In this document: positions 48,214-56,444 of the stretch, piece after piece | Position numbering within the stretch: position 1 is the first letter of the stretch | How the letters are laid out: every line of letters starts with the position of its first letter | From: Natrinema sp046097095 | GTDB taxonomy: Archaea; Halobacteriota; Halobacteria; Halobacteriales; Natrialbaceae | NCBI RefSeq assembly: GCF_046097095.1 | Contig: NZ_CP175698.1 | Coordinates: 3,100,001 to 3,164,000, forward strand | Direction: 5' to 3' | DNA length: 64,000 bases | The notes under the pieces: model-generated | What the model saw: only the letters and a program-made list of their open reading frames with translations | Told to the model about the DNA's origin: nothing | Databases searched by the model: none | Program-made: the position numbers and the translations under genes

Positions 48214-49002
48214 ATGGACCGGCGGACATATCTCGGCTCGCTCGGGGTAGTGGGAGTGACGAGCGTAGCTGGCTGTCTCGGCGACGCGCTCGGCGGAAAC
48301 GGCGATGACGGTGCCGGTGCGGACGAGACGAACACCGTTCTCGAGCCGCCGACGATCGAGCGGGGCGACCCCTCGTATCCGATTCACGGCGAGGAGTTCC
48401 CGTCGTTTTCGATTCGGGACCCGCTCAAAGACGAGACCGTCACCCTCGATGATTTCGTCGGTGAGCGGCCGTTCGTCATGACGTACATCTACACCTCGTG
48501 TCCGGACGGGGCCTGTCCCATGTTGCTCCAGCACCTCAAGCGAATACAGAAAGACGCCGTCAAACGGGGCTACGAGGACGACGTCGCGTTGCTCGCGATG
48601 ACGTTCGATCCGAACCGCGATACGCCGGACGCCCTCCGGTCGTTCGCTGCACAGATCGGGATCGATTACGAGGCGGAGACCTGGCACTTCCTCCGGCCCG
48701 AGAACAACGAGACCGCCAAGACGATCATGACAGACACGTTCGGCCTTCCGCTCCAACGGCGCGAGGAGATGCCAAACGGCAACTCGTCGACGACGAACGG
48801 CTCGACGACCAACTCGTCGTCGGGCACCGGGTCGAGTCACGATCACGGCGGCTACATGTTCACACACTCGTCGCTGGTCGAACTCGTCAACGACCGCGGG
48901 ATCGTCGAGCGCGCGTATCCGAAGGCGGCGTATCCGCGTGAAGGGATCAACGGACAGGTGATCCTCGAGGATACGAGAACGGTCGTCGGGGTCGATAGCT
49001 AA
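48214..49002 (+). CDS. Sco1/SenC-family copper chaperone lipoprotein
   Basis: A 262-residue exported lipoprotein: MDRRTYLGSLGVVGVTSVAG then CLGD (Tat signal with lipobox). The thioredoxin-fold Sco domain has FSIRDPLKDETVTLDDFVGE, RPFVMTYIYTSCPDGACPML, LLAMTFDPNRDTPDALRSFA and the conserved copper-binding His in FTHSSLVELVNDRG. Sco delivers copper to cytochrome oxidase. The cysteine motif is CPDGAC (four residues between) instead of the usual CxxxC. A Ser/Thr/Asn-rich insert with a HDH element precedes the His. ATG 48214; the next gene begins two bases after the stop. Confidence 0.85.
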   Translation: MDRRTYLGSLGVVGVTSVAGCLGDALGGNGDDGAGADETNTVLEPPTIERGDPSYPIHGEEFPSFSIRDPLKDETVTLDDFVGERPFVMTYIYTSCPDGACPMLLQHLKRIQKDAVKRGYEDDVALLAMTFDPNRDTPDALRSFAAQIGIDYEAETWHFLRPENNETAKTIMTDTFGLPLQRREEMPNGNSSTTNGSTTNSSSGTGSSHDHGGYMFTHSSLVELVNDRGIVERAYPKAAYPREGINGQVILEDTRTVVGVDS

Positions 49003-49004
49003 CG

Positions 49005-49589
49005 ATGCGACGACGCGAGATCCTCGCCGGACTCGGCGGTGCTGGCATCGTCGCCGGTGCCGGTGCGCTCGCGGCCACCGGCGGGAATCTCAGATCCGGC
49101 GGCTCTGGCGACGAGTCCGACGACGACTCGTCCGGGCTCGTCGGCCAGCAGTTCGACCCACTTGAGATCGAGACGGTCGACGCGCGCGGTAGCGAGGCCG
49201 GCACGGTCAAGGTACCGACACCGGGGCGACCAACGTTCGTCGATTTCTTCGCGACGTGGTGTGCGCCCTGTAAGAAGCAGATGGACGCGCTCGCGAAAGC
49301 GAACGCCCGAGTGTCGGACGACGTCGTCTTTCTGTCGGTGACCACCGAACCGTTCGGCCAGTCGATCAAGCTGTCGGAACTCTCCTCCTGGTGGCGCGAC
49401 CACGGCGGCAACTGGACGGTCGGTCTCGATCCGACCACGAAGCTCACATCCCGATACTGGGGGAGCCGGTATCCGACTGCCGTGGCGATCGACGCCGGGG
49501 GGACCCTCCGATGGCGCGAAACCGGTATCAAGTCGGCGGACGAACTCGTCGCCGGCATCGAGCGAGCGGTCGAGGGTGGAGGCACGTAG
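49005..49589 (+). CDS. TlpA/ResA-like exported thioredoxin
   Basis: A 194-residue protein with an N-terminal RRREILAGLGGAGIVAGAGA (Tat-like anchor) and a redoxin domain with FFATWCAPCKKQMDALAKAN, DDVVFLSVTTEPFGQSI and the cis-Pro region in WGSRYPTAVAIDAGG. TlpA/ResA proteins reduce disulfides outside the membrane for cytochrome or copper-site assembly. It is two bases after sco1 and one base before ccdA, so the three form one operon. Confidence 0.9.
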   Translation: MRRREILAGLGGAGIVAGAGALAATGGNLRSGGSGDESDDDSSGLVGQQFDPLEIETVDARGSEAGTVKVPTPGRPTFVDFFATWCAPCKKQMDALAKANARVSDDVVFLSVTTEPFGQSIKLSELSSWWRDHGGNWTVGLDPTTKLTSRYWGSRYPTAVAIDAGGTLRWRETGIKSADELVAGIERAVEGGGT

Positions 49590-49590
49590 G

Positions 49591-50280
49591 ATGGTCGACG
49601 CGGCGGTTACCACGTCGGTACTCTTCGGTCTAACCTCCGGGATCACGACCTTCTTCTCGCCCTGTGCGTATCCGCTCTTGCCCGGATACGTGGGATTCTA
49701 CGCGAGTCAGACCGACGGCGAGCGGGCGTCGCTCGGCGGCGCACTGAGCCGGGGACTGACCGCCGGTTTCGGCGTCCTTCTGACCTTCGCTGCGCTGCTC
49801 GGAGCGGCGTTTTGGATCGGTTACTCGGCGCTGTCGTCCGTCACCCTGTTCGAGGTGGTCGCCGGCGTCGTGCTGATCGGATTCGGCCTCCTGGTCGTCA
49901 CCGGCCGTGCCCCGTCGCTGACGGTCCCGCTCCCGAAGCGACGCTCGAGCGTGCTCGGCTTCGCGGTCTTCGGCGTCGGCTACGCGCTGGCGGCGGCGGG
50001 CTGTGTCGCGCCGGTGTTTCTGAGCGTGATCACGCGCGCGTTGTCGCTGCCGGCGTCCTCGGCGATCGTCCTCCTCGGGACGTACGTCGGGAGCCTCGTC
50101 GTGCTCATGATCTCGTTGACCGTCGCGACCGGGATGGGCCTCATCGCCGGGGCGGGTCGGCTCGCGGCCTATTCCGGGCTGCTCGAGCGTCTCGCGGGCG
50201 CGGTCATGATCGTCGCCGGCGTCGGCCAGCTCTACCTCGCCGTCGTCGTGCTCGAGGTAATCTCCGTCCCTTATCTGTAG
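49591..50280 (+). CDS. ccdA: CcdA-type thiol-disulfide membrane transporter
   Basis: A 229-residue membrane protein with six hydrophobic segments. The two redox cysteines lie in FFSPCAYPLLPGYVGFYASQ (first helix) and ALAAAGCVAPVFLSVITRAL (fourth helix), the normal CcdA/DsbD-gamma arrangement. It passes electrons from cytoplasmic thioredoxin to exported thiol proteins such as the TlpA-like protein encoded just upstream. ATG 49591 is chosen; an in-frame GTG at 49576 would overlap the upstream gene. Confidence 0.92.
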   Translation: MVDAAVTTSVLFGLTSGITTFFSPCAYPLLPGYVGFYASQTDGERASLGGALSRGLTAGFGVLLTFAALLGAAFWIGYSALSSVTLFEVVAGVVLIGFGLLVVTGRAPSLTVPLPKRRSSVLGFAVFGVGYALAAAGCVAPVFLSVITRALSLPASSAIVLLGTYVGSLVVLMISLTVATGMGLIAGAGRLAAYSGLLERLAGAVMIVAGVGQLYLAVVVLEVISVPYL

Positions 50281-50489
50281 GCGACTCCCATCTCCTCCAC
50301 ACTGTCGGAGCGGGCGGTTATCGCTGATCGACACCGAATTCGAACTGGAACGGCGGTCTGGGTGTCAAAACTGCGGTCAGACGTGGACGGTCGCCTTGTG
50401 AATGGGTCTCTCAGATGGATAGTCACAAGTCGGCCGGCAATGGCAGGTCCGAGATGTATGCGACTGCCGCTCGAACGAGCAGAAGGACG

Positions 50490-50912
50490 ATGTATCAGGA
50501 TCTCCTGCTCGCGACGGACGGTAGCGATCCGGCCCGTCGGGCGACGGATCACGCGGTGGAGCTCGCGGCTCAACTCGATGCGACGCTCCACGTCGTATCG
50601 GTATCGGAATCGGGACCGCAGGCCGAGGACAAGGAGGATCGGCTGCGCCACGACCCGGATGACGAGGCCGCGACGGCCGCCGAGGAGGCCGCTGAGGCGG
50701 CGGATCGCGAGGGCGTCGAGGTAACGACGGACATCCGTCACGGGGTTCCACAGGAGCAGATCGTCGATTTCGCTGAGACGAACCCGGTCGACATGATCGT
50801 CGTCGGAACGGCCGGCCGGTCGGGGCTCGATCATCTGATTTCGGGCAGCGTCGCCGAGGAGATCGTCCGGAACGCACCGGTGCCGGTCGTCACGGTTCGC
50901 GACCAGTCCTGA
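50490..50912 (+). CDS. Universal stress protein (UspA)
   Basis: A 140-residue UspA-fold protein: MYQDLLLATDGSDPARRATD at the start, ATLHVVSVSESGPQ, and the ATP-binding GTAGRSGLDHLISGSVAEEI followed by VRNAPVPVVTVRDQ. The G-2x-G-9x-G(S/T) motif is complete, so an ATP-binding type. ATG 50490 is chosen because MYQDLLLATDG is the normal start; earlier in-frame codons at 50415 are unlikely. Confidence 0.93.
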   Translation: MYQDLLLATDGSDPARRATDHAVELAAQLDATLHVVSVSESGPQAEDKEDRLRHDPDDEAATAAEEAAEAADREGVEVTTDIRHGVPQEQIVDFAETNPVDMIVVGTAGRSGLDHLISGSVAEEIVRNAPVPVVTVRDQS

Positions 50913-51152
50913 CGCTTTCCCGGTCCCGGTGACTCGTACCACCGTCTTGCGTGCAGAGACTGAATCGATACGTGCGCCGAGGGGATGTGTGTCGGCCGCT
51001 ATCGCGACTCTCCCCCTCGAGCGCGGCTCGAGCCGCCGAGTGCGTAGTCCATCGAACCGGCGCTGGCAGGACGGAGTCTCGGCCGAACGCACGGCCGCGT
51101 CGAGCAAGGCCGCTCGACCGCGCAAGACCAGCAGACCGGAGGTGGCCGTCCG

Positions 51153-54100
51153 ATGAACGACAATGCGACGACGGTTACCGGCGACGCACCGTGCGTTCTG
51201 ATCGTTGGTGACTCAGAATCGGCCGATGATGCGATGACCGCTCTCGAGGCGGAATTCGGCGCTGCCTCGCTGCTCAGAGAACGGACGGTCGAGGGCGCTA
51301 CGGAGCGCCTCGCCGACCGAGAGATCCACTGTTTCGTCTGTCCGTACGCGGCCGCAAGCCGTCCGTCAGCGTCGGAATCGATCCTCGAGCGCCTCGCCGA
51401 TCGAACCGACGGCCGGCCGATCGTCGCCGTCGCCGACGAGGCCGACGCCGGCCGGGCGCTCGAGGCCGGTGCGAGCGATGTCGTCGACCGCGATGCGTCC
51501 GAGACGGTGTTCGCCGCGCGTATCAGGACCGCCGCCGAGCGCGAGCGCTATCGCCTCGCGGCGGCGGGCGCGGACCGACGCTCCCGACCGATCCTCGAGT
51601 CCGCCGACGCCGTCGTCTGGGTGGTCAACGCCGACGGTGCGGTCGCGTACGCGACGCCCGCAGTCGAGTCACGGTTCGGGTACACGCCGGCCGAACTCGA
51701 GCGGACGTCGCTCACACGGATTGTGCATCCGGACGACCGGGAGGCGGTGCGCGAGACGATCGCCTCCGTCGCGGCGGCCCCCGTCGGGACGACCGAGCGC
51801 GTCACCTGTCGGGTCGGCCGCGCCGACGGCACGTGGCGCGTCGCGGCGCTTTCTTGTACGAATCGGCTCGCGGATCCGGCCGTCGAGGGGATCGTCGTCA
51901 CGGACACGGGCGCTCCGGAGATCGACTCGGACACCGGCGATGCCGCGACGACGGCCGTCGACCGGCTCGAGGACGCCGTGTTCGGGCTCGGTCCGCGGGA
52001 CGAACTGCAGTACGCGAACGCGGCCGCGATGGAGCTGTTTGCGGCCGGCGAGGGACACGACGGGGACGCCCGTCCCGACCGCGGATCCGATCGCGAGAGT
52101 CCGACCGGCATGGTCGTCTGGGACCTGCTGCCCGACGACCTCGCCGGGACGCTCGCCGATCGGGTCCGCGAGTCTCGGGCGACGGACGCGGTCGTCACAT
52201 TCGAGGCGGCCCCGTCCGCGTTCGAACGGCCGCTCACCGTCGCCGTCCACCCGGGCGATGACGGCGTCTCGATCCACGCCAGCGACCGATTGCCAGACGA
52301 AGCGACCGCGACGGACCGGGACCGGCTCGCCCTCCTCGAGTCCGTCGTCGACGCGCTGGACGACGGCGTCGCCGTCCTTGAGGGGTCGACGGTGCGACTG
52401 GCCAATCCGGCCCTGCGGGACCTCGCCGGAACGGCCGACCTCGTCGGCCGCGACCTCACGGCGCTGTTCGACGACGCCCTCGCGTCGGCGGTCCGAGAGC
52501 GGGCGCGCTCGCCGGCCGTCAGGTGGATGGAGCCGGTCACGGGCGACCTCATGACCGACGCGTCCCGCCCGGTCGACGTGTTCGTGGCCCAGCTGTCCGA
52601 GCCCGAGCGGACGCTCTGTGTGGTTCGTGATCGGCGTGGCTCCGCAGCCGCCGCACTCGAGACGGTCCGCCGAACCGCGACCGCCCTCCGCGAGGCCGAG
52701 ACGCCGTCGGCCGTCCGGTCGGCGGTCGTCGACGCCGTTCGGGAGTACGCGGACGCCGACATCGCTGCCTGGTATCTCGCCGACGCGGACGGCTTCCGAC
52801 CGGCGGCGGTGACCGCGGCCGATCGAGTCTCGGGGAGCCACGACGGGTCGATCGACCCGCCGTCGATCGATCCCGACGGGACGCCGCTGGCCGATGTGCT
52901 CGAGGACGGGTCTCCGACCGTCTCCGAGCGGGGCGCGTTTCGGGGGCTGTTCGGTGCGGCGGTCGGCCGCGCCGAGCAACTTCTGATCGTTCCGATCTCG
53001 TCCGGCGATGTCGTCCTCGCGACCGGTGCGGAACCGCTGGCGTTCGAAGGAGTTGATTTCGCTCCGCTCGAGACCCTCTCGGATACCGCACGCGTCGCGC
53101 TCGCGCGTCTCGAAGCCGCCGCCGACTTGCGGACGTGTCGGCGCGAACGGACCCACCTCGAGACCGTCGCGACCCGGACCGAGCGGCTTCGGGACGCCGA
53201 ACGATCGATGCTAGACGCCGAGACGCGCGAGGACGTCGAACGACTGCTCTGCGAAGCCGCCGTCTCGCTGACACCGCTCGAGTCGGGCGGCGAACTCGAC
53301 CTCGCCTGGGTCGGCCGTGCAGATGACGGCCGCGAGGTGATCGTCCCGGCGACGTGGGCCGGTCGGGACGGTGACTTCCTCGAGTCGTCGTCGGTGCCGA
53401 CGGACCGAGAGCACGGCGATCCGACGGCGACCGCGGCGACGACCCTGACGCCGGCGGTGCTCGAGGACCTCGCTCCCGACGGGGCTCGCCGGTCCGATGC
53501 CTCCGCTCGTCGGTCCGAGACGGACGGAGACCGATCGTGGCGACACCGCCTCCTCGAGCGAGGCTTTCGGTCCGCGCTGAGCGTCCCGATCACCGCGGGC
53601 GAGGTTCGGTACGGAACGCTCACCGCGTACGCGGATCGGCCGTCTGCCTTCGACGACCGCACAAAACGGGCCTGCGATCATCTCGCCGGAATCGCCGGCG
53701 AGGCGATCGCCGCGATTGAGACGACGCGAGCGCTGCTCGCCGACCGGAGCACCGAACTCGAGGTCGAGCTCCGGGACGACGCGGAGCCGCTGTCGGCGAT
53801 CGCCCATCGACTCGGCCGGCGGATCGACGTGCGAGCCGCCGTTCCGCGGTCGTCCGGCGGTTCGACGGTCTTCTGTGCGGTCGCGGCGTCCGATCCGGAC
53901 GCGGCGCGCGAGGCGGTTGCGTCGTTGTCGACGGTCGATTCGGTTTCGCTCATCGGAAGCAACACCGGCGATATCGTCCTCGAGGTCGCGCTGCCAGACG
54001 CGACCGTCGCTCGGACGATCGCCGACCGCGGCGGCGTCCTCCGATCGGTGTCGCCGGTCGACGGCCGAACCCGGCTGGTGATCGAACTCGGAGGGCCGAT

Positions 54101-54410
54101 CGCCGTTCGGCCGTTCGTCCGGGCGCTCGAGCGGACGTACTCGGAAGCAGAACTGGTCGCGCGCCGGGAACGGGATCGACCGCCGCAACCGACTCGTCCG
54201 TTCGATCGACTGCACGAGCACCTGTCGGAGCGCCAGCGGCGGACGCTCGAGGCGGCCTACTACGGCGGCTTCTTCGAGTGGCCCCGCGAGCACACTGGCG
54301 AGGAGGTCGCCGAGTCCCTCGGCGTCTCGCAGCCGACGTTCAGCCGTCACCTCCGACTGGCCCAGCGGAAACTGTTCGCGCTGTTGCTCGACGATACGAC
54401 CGGCGACTGA
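51153..54410 (+). CDS. Large bacterio-opsin-activator-like sensor regulator
   Basis: A 1085-residue regulator. Order: receiver-like domain (about 10-130; CVLIVGDSESADDAMTALEA) in which the phospho-acceptor strand reads IHCFVCPYAAAS, with no Asp; a clear PAS domain (about 145-250; AVVWVVNADGAVAYATPAVE, RIVHPDDREAVRETI); two weaker PAS-like units (about 270-400 and 390-510); two GAF-like domains (about 520-680 and 700-860); a BAT domain (about 870-1010); HTH_10 at the end (LSERQRRTLEAAYYGGFFEW, HTGEEVAESLGVSQPTFSRH). It is similar in plan to the regulator at 35.6 kb but longer. Signal and targets unknown. Confidence 0.87.
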   Translation: MNDNATTVTGDAPCVLIVGDSESADDAMTALEAEFGAASLLRERTVEGATERLADREIHCFVCPYAAASRPSASESILERLADRTDGRPIVAVADEADAGRALEAGASDVVDRDASETVFAARIRTAAERERYRLAAAGADRRSRPILESADAVVWVVNADGAVAYATPAVESRFGYTPAELERTSLTRIVHPDDREAVRETIASVAAAPVGTTERVTCRVGRADGTWRVAALSCTNRLADPAVEGIVVTDTGAPEIDSDTGDAATTAVDRLEDAVFGLGPRDELQYANAAAMELFAAGEGHDGDARPDRGSDRESPTGMVVWDLLPDDLAGTLADRVRESRATDAVVTFEAAPSAFERPLTVAVHPGDDGVSIHASDRLPDEATATDRDRLALLESVVDALDDGVAVLEGSTVRLANPALRDLAGTADLVGRDLTALFDDALASAVRERARSPAVRWMEPVTGDLMTDASRPVDVFVAQLSEPERTLCVVRDRRGSAAAALETVRRTATALREAETPSAVRSAVVDAVREYADADIAAWYLADADGFRPAAVTAADRVSGSHDGSIDPPSIDPDGTPLADVLEDGSPTVSERGAFRGLFGAAVGRAEQLLIVPISSGDVVLATGAEPLAFEGVDFAPLETLSDTARVALARLEAAADLRTCRRERTHLETVATRTERLRDAERSMLDAETREDVERLLCEAAVSLTPLESGGELDLAWVGRADDGREVIVPATWAGRDGDFLESSSVPTDREHGDPTATAATTLTPAVLEDLAPDGARRSDASARRSETDGDRSWRHRLLERGFRSALSVPITAGEVRYGTLTAYADRPSAFDDRTKRACDHLAGIAGEAIAAIETTRALLADRSTELEVELRDDAEPLSAIAHRLGRRIDVRAAVPRSSGGSTVFCAVAASDPDAAREAVASLSTVDSVSLIGSNTGDIVLEVALPDATVARTIADRGGVLRSVSPVDGRTRLVIELGGPIAVRPFVRALERTYSEAELVARRERDRPPQPTRPFDRLHEHLSERQRRTLEAAYYGGFFEWPREHTGEEVAESLGVSQPTFSRHLRLAQRKLFALLLDDTTGD

Positions 54411-54732
54411 GTCGCTTTCTCCCACCACGCTTCGTCCGGTCTCGGTAGCACGTGTCACAGGCTGTCGAGGCGACTCTCCGGGGTTTGTTCTGCGGGGATC
54501 ATCGGAGCAGCCCGCCGGTATTGACGGCTTTCGGCGGGGTAACACGTTATTTCCGCTCGTCGAAAGACCAGTCAGATAGTTGGCCGATGAATATGTATTG
54601 ACGGCGGTGCACGATCCGGTTCGGTATCTAGCGCGCACGGTCATATCCCCGGCACCTAATGGGCAATTCAATGAGTGCGTTCGAGGTAAGAAGATGTTAC
54701 GACGGTCGGTCGGCCGGACCGCGGGTGGTTCG
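54411..54732. other. Intergenic region, no gene seen
   Basis: 322 bp between the large regulator and the next HTH_10 gene. The frame of the downstream gene stays open from 54580, so its true start could be inside this stretch (ATG 54694 or 54580). AT-rich tracts near 54540-54560 and 54620-54680 are likely promoter elements. Confidence 0.4.
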
Positions 54733-55461
54733 ATGAGCATCGACAGCGCCGATGCCGACGAACTGCCCGATGCGGTCACGGAGATCGACGGTGACCGCGC
54801 GGAGATTCGATCGATGGCCGAGGGCGGGATCGTCGCCCAACTCCGACTCGATCACCCAAACCTGTTCCTGCGCCCGACGCTTCGGCGCACCGCCGACGTG
54901 ACCGTCGAGCCCGACTACTGGACCGCCGTCGACGCCGACCGGACGATCGTGTTCATTACCGTCTACGGCACCGCCTTCGAGGAGTTCGAGGCCGCCCTCA
55001 GGACGGACTCGACCGTCACCGAGCCGGTCCTCGTCGATCGCTATCCGGACAGACGGATCTACCGCGTCGCGCTCGCCGACCACACGCTCACGTTCACCGC
55101 CGCAACCGCCGACGTCGGCGGCCGCCTGCTCGAGCTCTCGAGTTCGCGCGACGGCTGGCTGGTCCAGCTGCGGTTCCCCGACCGCGATCGTCTCGTCGCT
55201 TTCAACGACTACTGTCGCGAGCGAGACATCTCCGTCACGGTCGACCACCTCCGGGTGTCTGACGACGGTGACGACGGCGTCGTCGCCCTGACCGAGAAAC
55301 AACGAGAGTTACTCGCCGTCGCCCACGAGGAGGGGTACTTCGACGTACCGCGTGGCATCTCACAGGACGAACTCGCGGACAGACTCGAGGTGTCGAAATC
55401 GGCCGTCTCTCAGCGGCTGCGGCGGGCGATCGGCGAACTCTGCGAATCGACGCTCTCCTGA
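54733..55461 (+). CDS. HTH_10-family regulator
   Basis: A 242-residue protein with an N-terminal BAT-like domain (GGIVAQLRLDHPNLFLRPTL, FVFITVYG-like IVFITVYGTAFEEFEAALRT, YRVALADHTLTFTAATADVG) and a C-terminal HTH_10 (LTEKQRELLAVAHEEGYFDV, ISQDELADRLEVSKSAVSQR). It lacks sensory PAS or GAF domains, so it may respond directly to a ligand or partner. Placed 323 bp downstream of the 1085-residue regulator on the same strand. Start 54733 (MSIDSADADE) is preferred on similarity; 54694 is the alternative. Confidence 0.8.
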   Translation: MSIDSADADELPDAVTEIDGDRAEIRSMAEGGIVAQLRLDHPNLFLRPTLRRTADVTVEPDYWTAVDADRTIVFITVYGTAFEEFEAALRTDSTVTEPVLVDRYPDRRIYRVALADHTLTFTAATADVGGRLLELSSSRDGWLVQLRFPDRDRLVAFNDYCRERDISVTVDHLRVSDDGDDGVVALTEKQRELLAVAHEEGYFDVPRGISQDELADRLEVSKSAVSQRLRRAIGELCESTLS

Positions 55462-55627
55462 CCCACGGCCGGCTAGTCGGTTTCGGCGGGCGATTCGTCG
55501 CTCGAGTGGCCGTCTTCCGTCCGCTCATAGATCGGACGGCGTTCAGAAAGCAGAACAAACGTGTGACCGCGTCGTCCCAGTCGCGGTCGATCAGTGCGGC
55601 GAGCGTATCGACGCGCCTGCGGATGCG

Positions 55628-55816
55628 TTATTCGTTCGACTCGTCGTCTTCGTCTTTCATCGAGCCGAGCTGGGAGACCAACTCGTCCGTCGAGACGTCG
55701 GACTCGAACGACATCTCGCCGTGATGTTCGTGCTCGTGGACGTTGACGGCTTCTACGTCCTCGTCATCGGTCGTCTGCTCTTGCTGTTCGGACTCGTCGT
55801 AGCTACCAAAACCCAT
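55628..55816 (-). CDS. DUF5786-like small acidic protein
   Basis: A 62-residue very acidic protein: MGFGSYDESEQQEQTTDDED, NVHEHEHHGEMSFESDVSTD, ELVSQLGSMKDEDDESNE. The MGFGSYDESEQ start and the late D-E-L-V-x-x-L motif match the haloarchaeal DUF5786 family, function unknown. ATG 55816 is chosen over the in-frame ATG at 55837. Confidence 0.75.
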   Translation of the reverse strand: MGFGSYDESEQQEQTTDDEDVEAVNVHEHEHHGEMSFESDVSTDELVSQLGSMKDEDDESNE

Positions 55817-56444
55817 ACTCTGTGTGTCCCTACGCACTGCAAAAGGTGTGGCGATTCGTTCCGTCTGCGGGTGTGTTCCCTGTCCGCACGCGGGGATAGA
55901 ACGGTCCTCGGCGGTCGCCGACGAGCGTTCGCGCGGTGATCCCCGTTCGATTCCGTTCCGTCGAATCCCACGTCGATCTTTTCGCTCCGTACCGTCGATT
56001 TCGCCGTCGCTACCGACCGTTCATCTGTCCGTACTCCGGCCAGAATTCCCTGTTCGGTCGGCGTACGGTTGCTACGGGCACGATAGGTTCTGCGACGGAC
56101 AGCGATCGGGGGGTACGACCGCCAGTCCGTGTTTCGGTGGCGTTCTTTCGCCCCGTCGCTCGCAGGGCTGGCGCTCGCGATAGCCGGTGCCCGGTGGCCG
56201 AGTACACGGTGACTACAGGGCTCAGTAGTCCGTCTATAGTAATGGGTTCGGGAGGTTTGAACTTCGCTCATGGTTGCGTACCGTCTGCCGTCTGGAACAA
56301 CCGCCACGTACCACCAGTCCGCTCCACCAGCGTTCGCATCGCTTTCGGGAGACAGCCGCGTCGATACCGCACCCGCGCCGGAAACGGACGCCGCGGACGG
56401 ACGAGACGACCGTCCCGAGCGACCCATCGGGCGGTGATTCCACG
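55817..56444. other. Intergenic region without a convincing gene
   Basis: 628 bp between DUF5786 (minus) and glmS (plus). Several frames are open but encode Arg/Ser-rich peptides with no acidic bias. A TATA-like ctatagtaat near 56234-56243 could begin a long-leader glmS transcript. No RNA gene recognised. Confidence 0.45.

Noticed and set aside
51548..53662. 704-codon open frame on the minus strand inside the large HTH_10 regulator
   Set aside because: Serine/arginine-rich, basic, no motifs, and antisense to a convincing PAS/GAF/HTH_10 protein.
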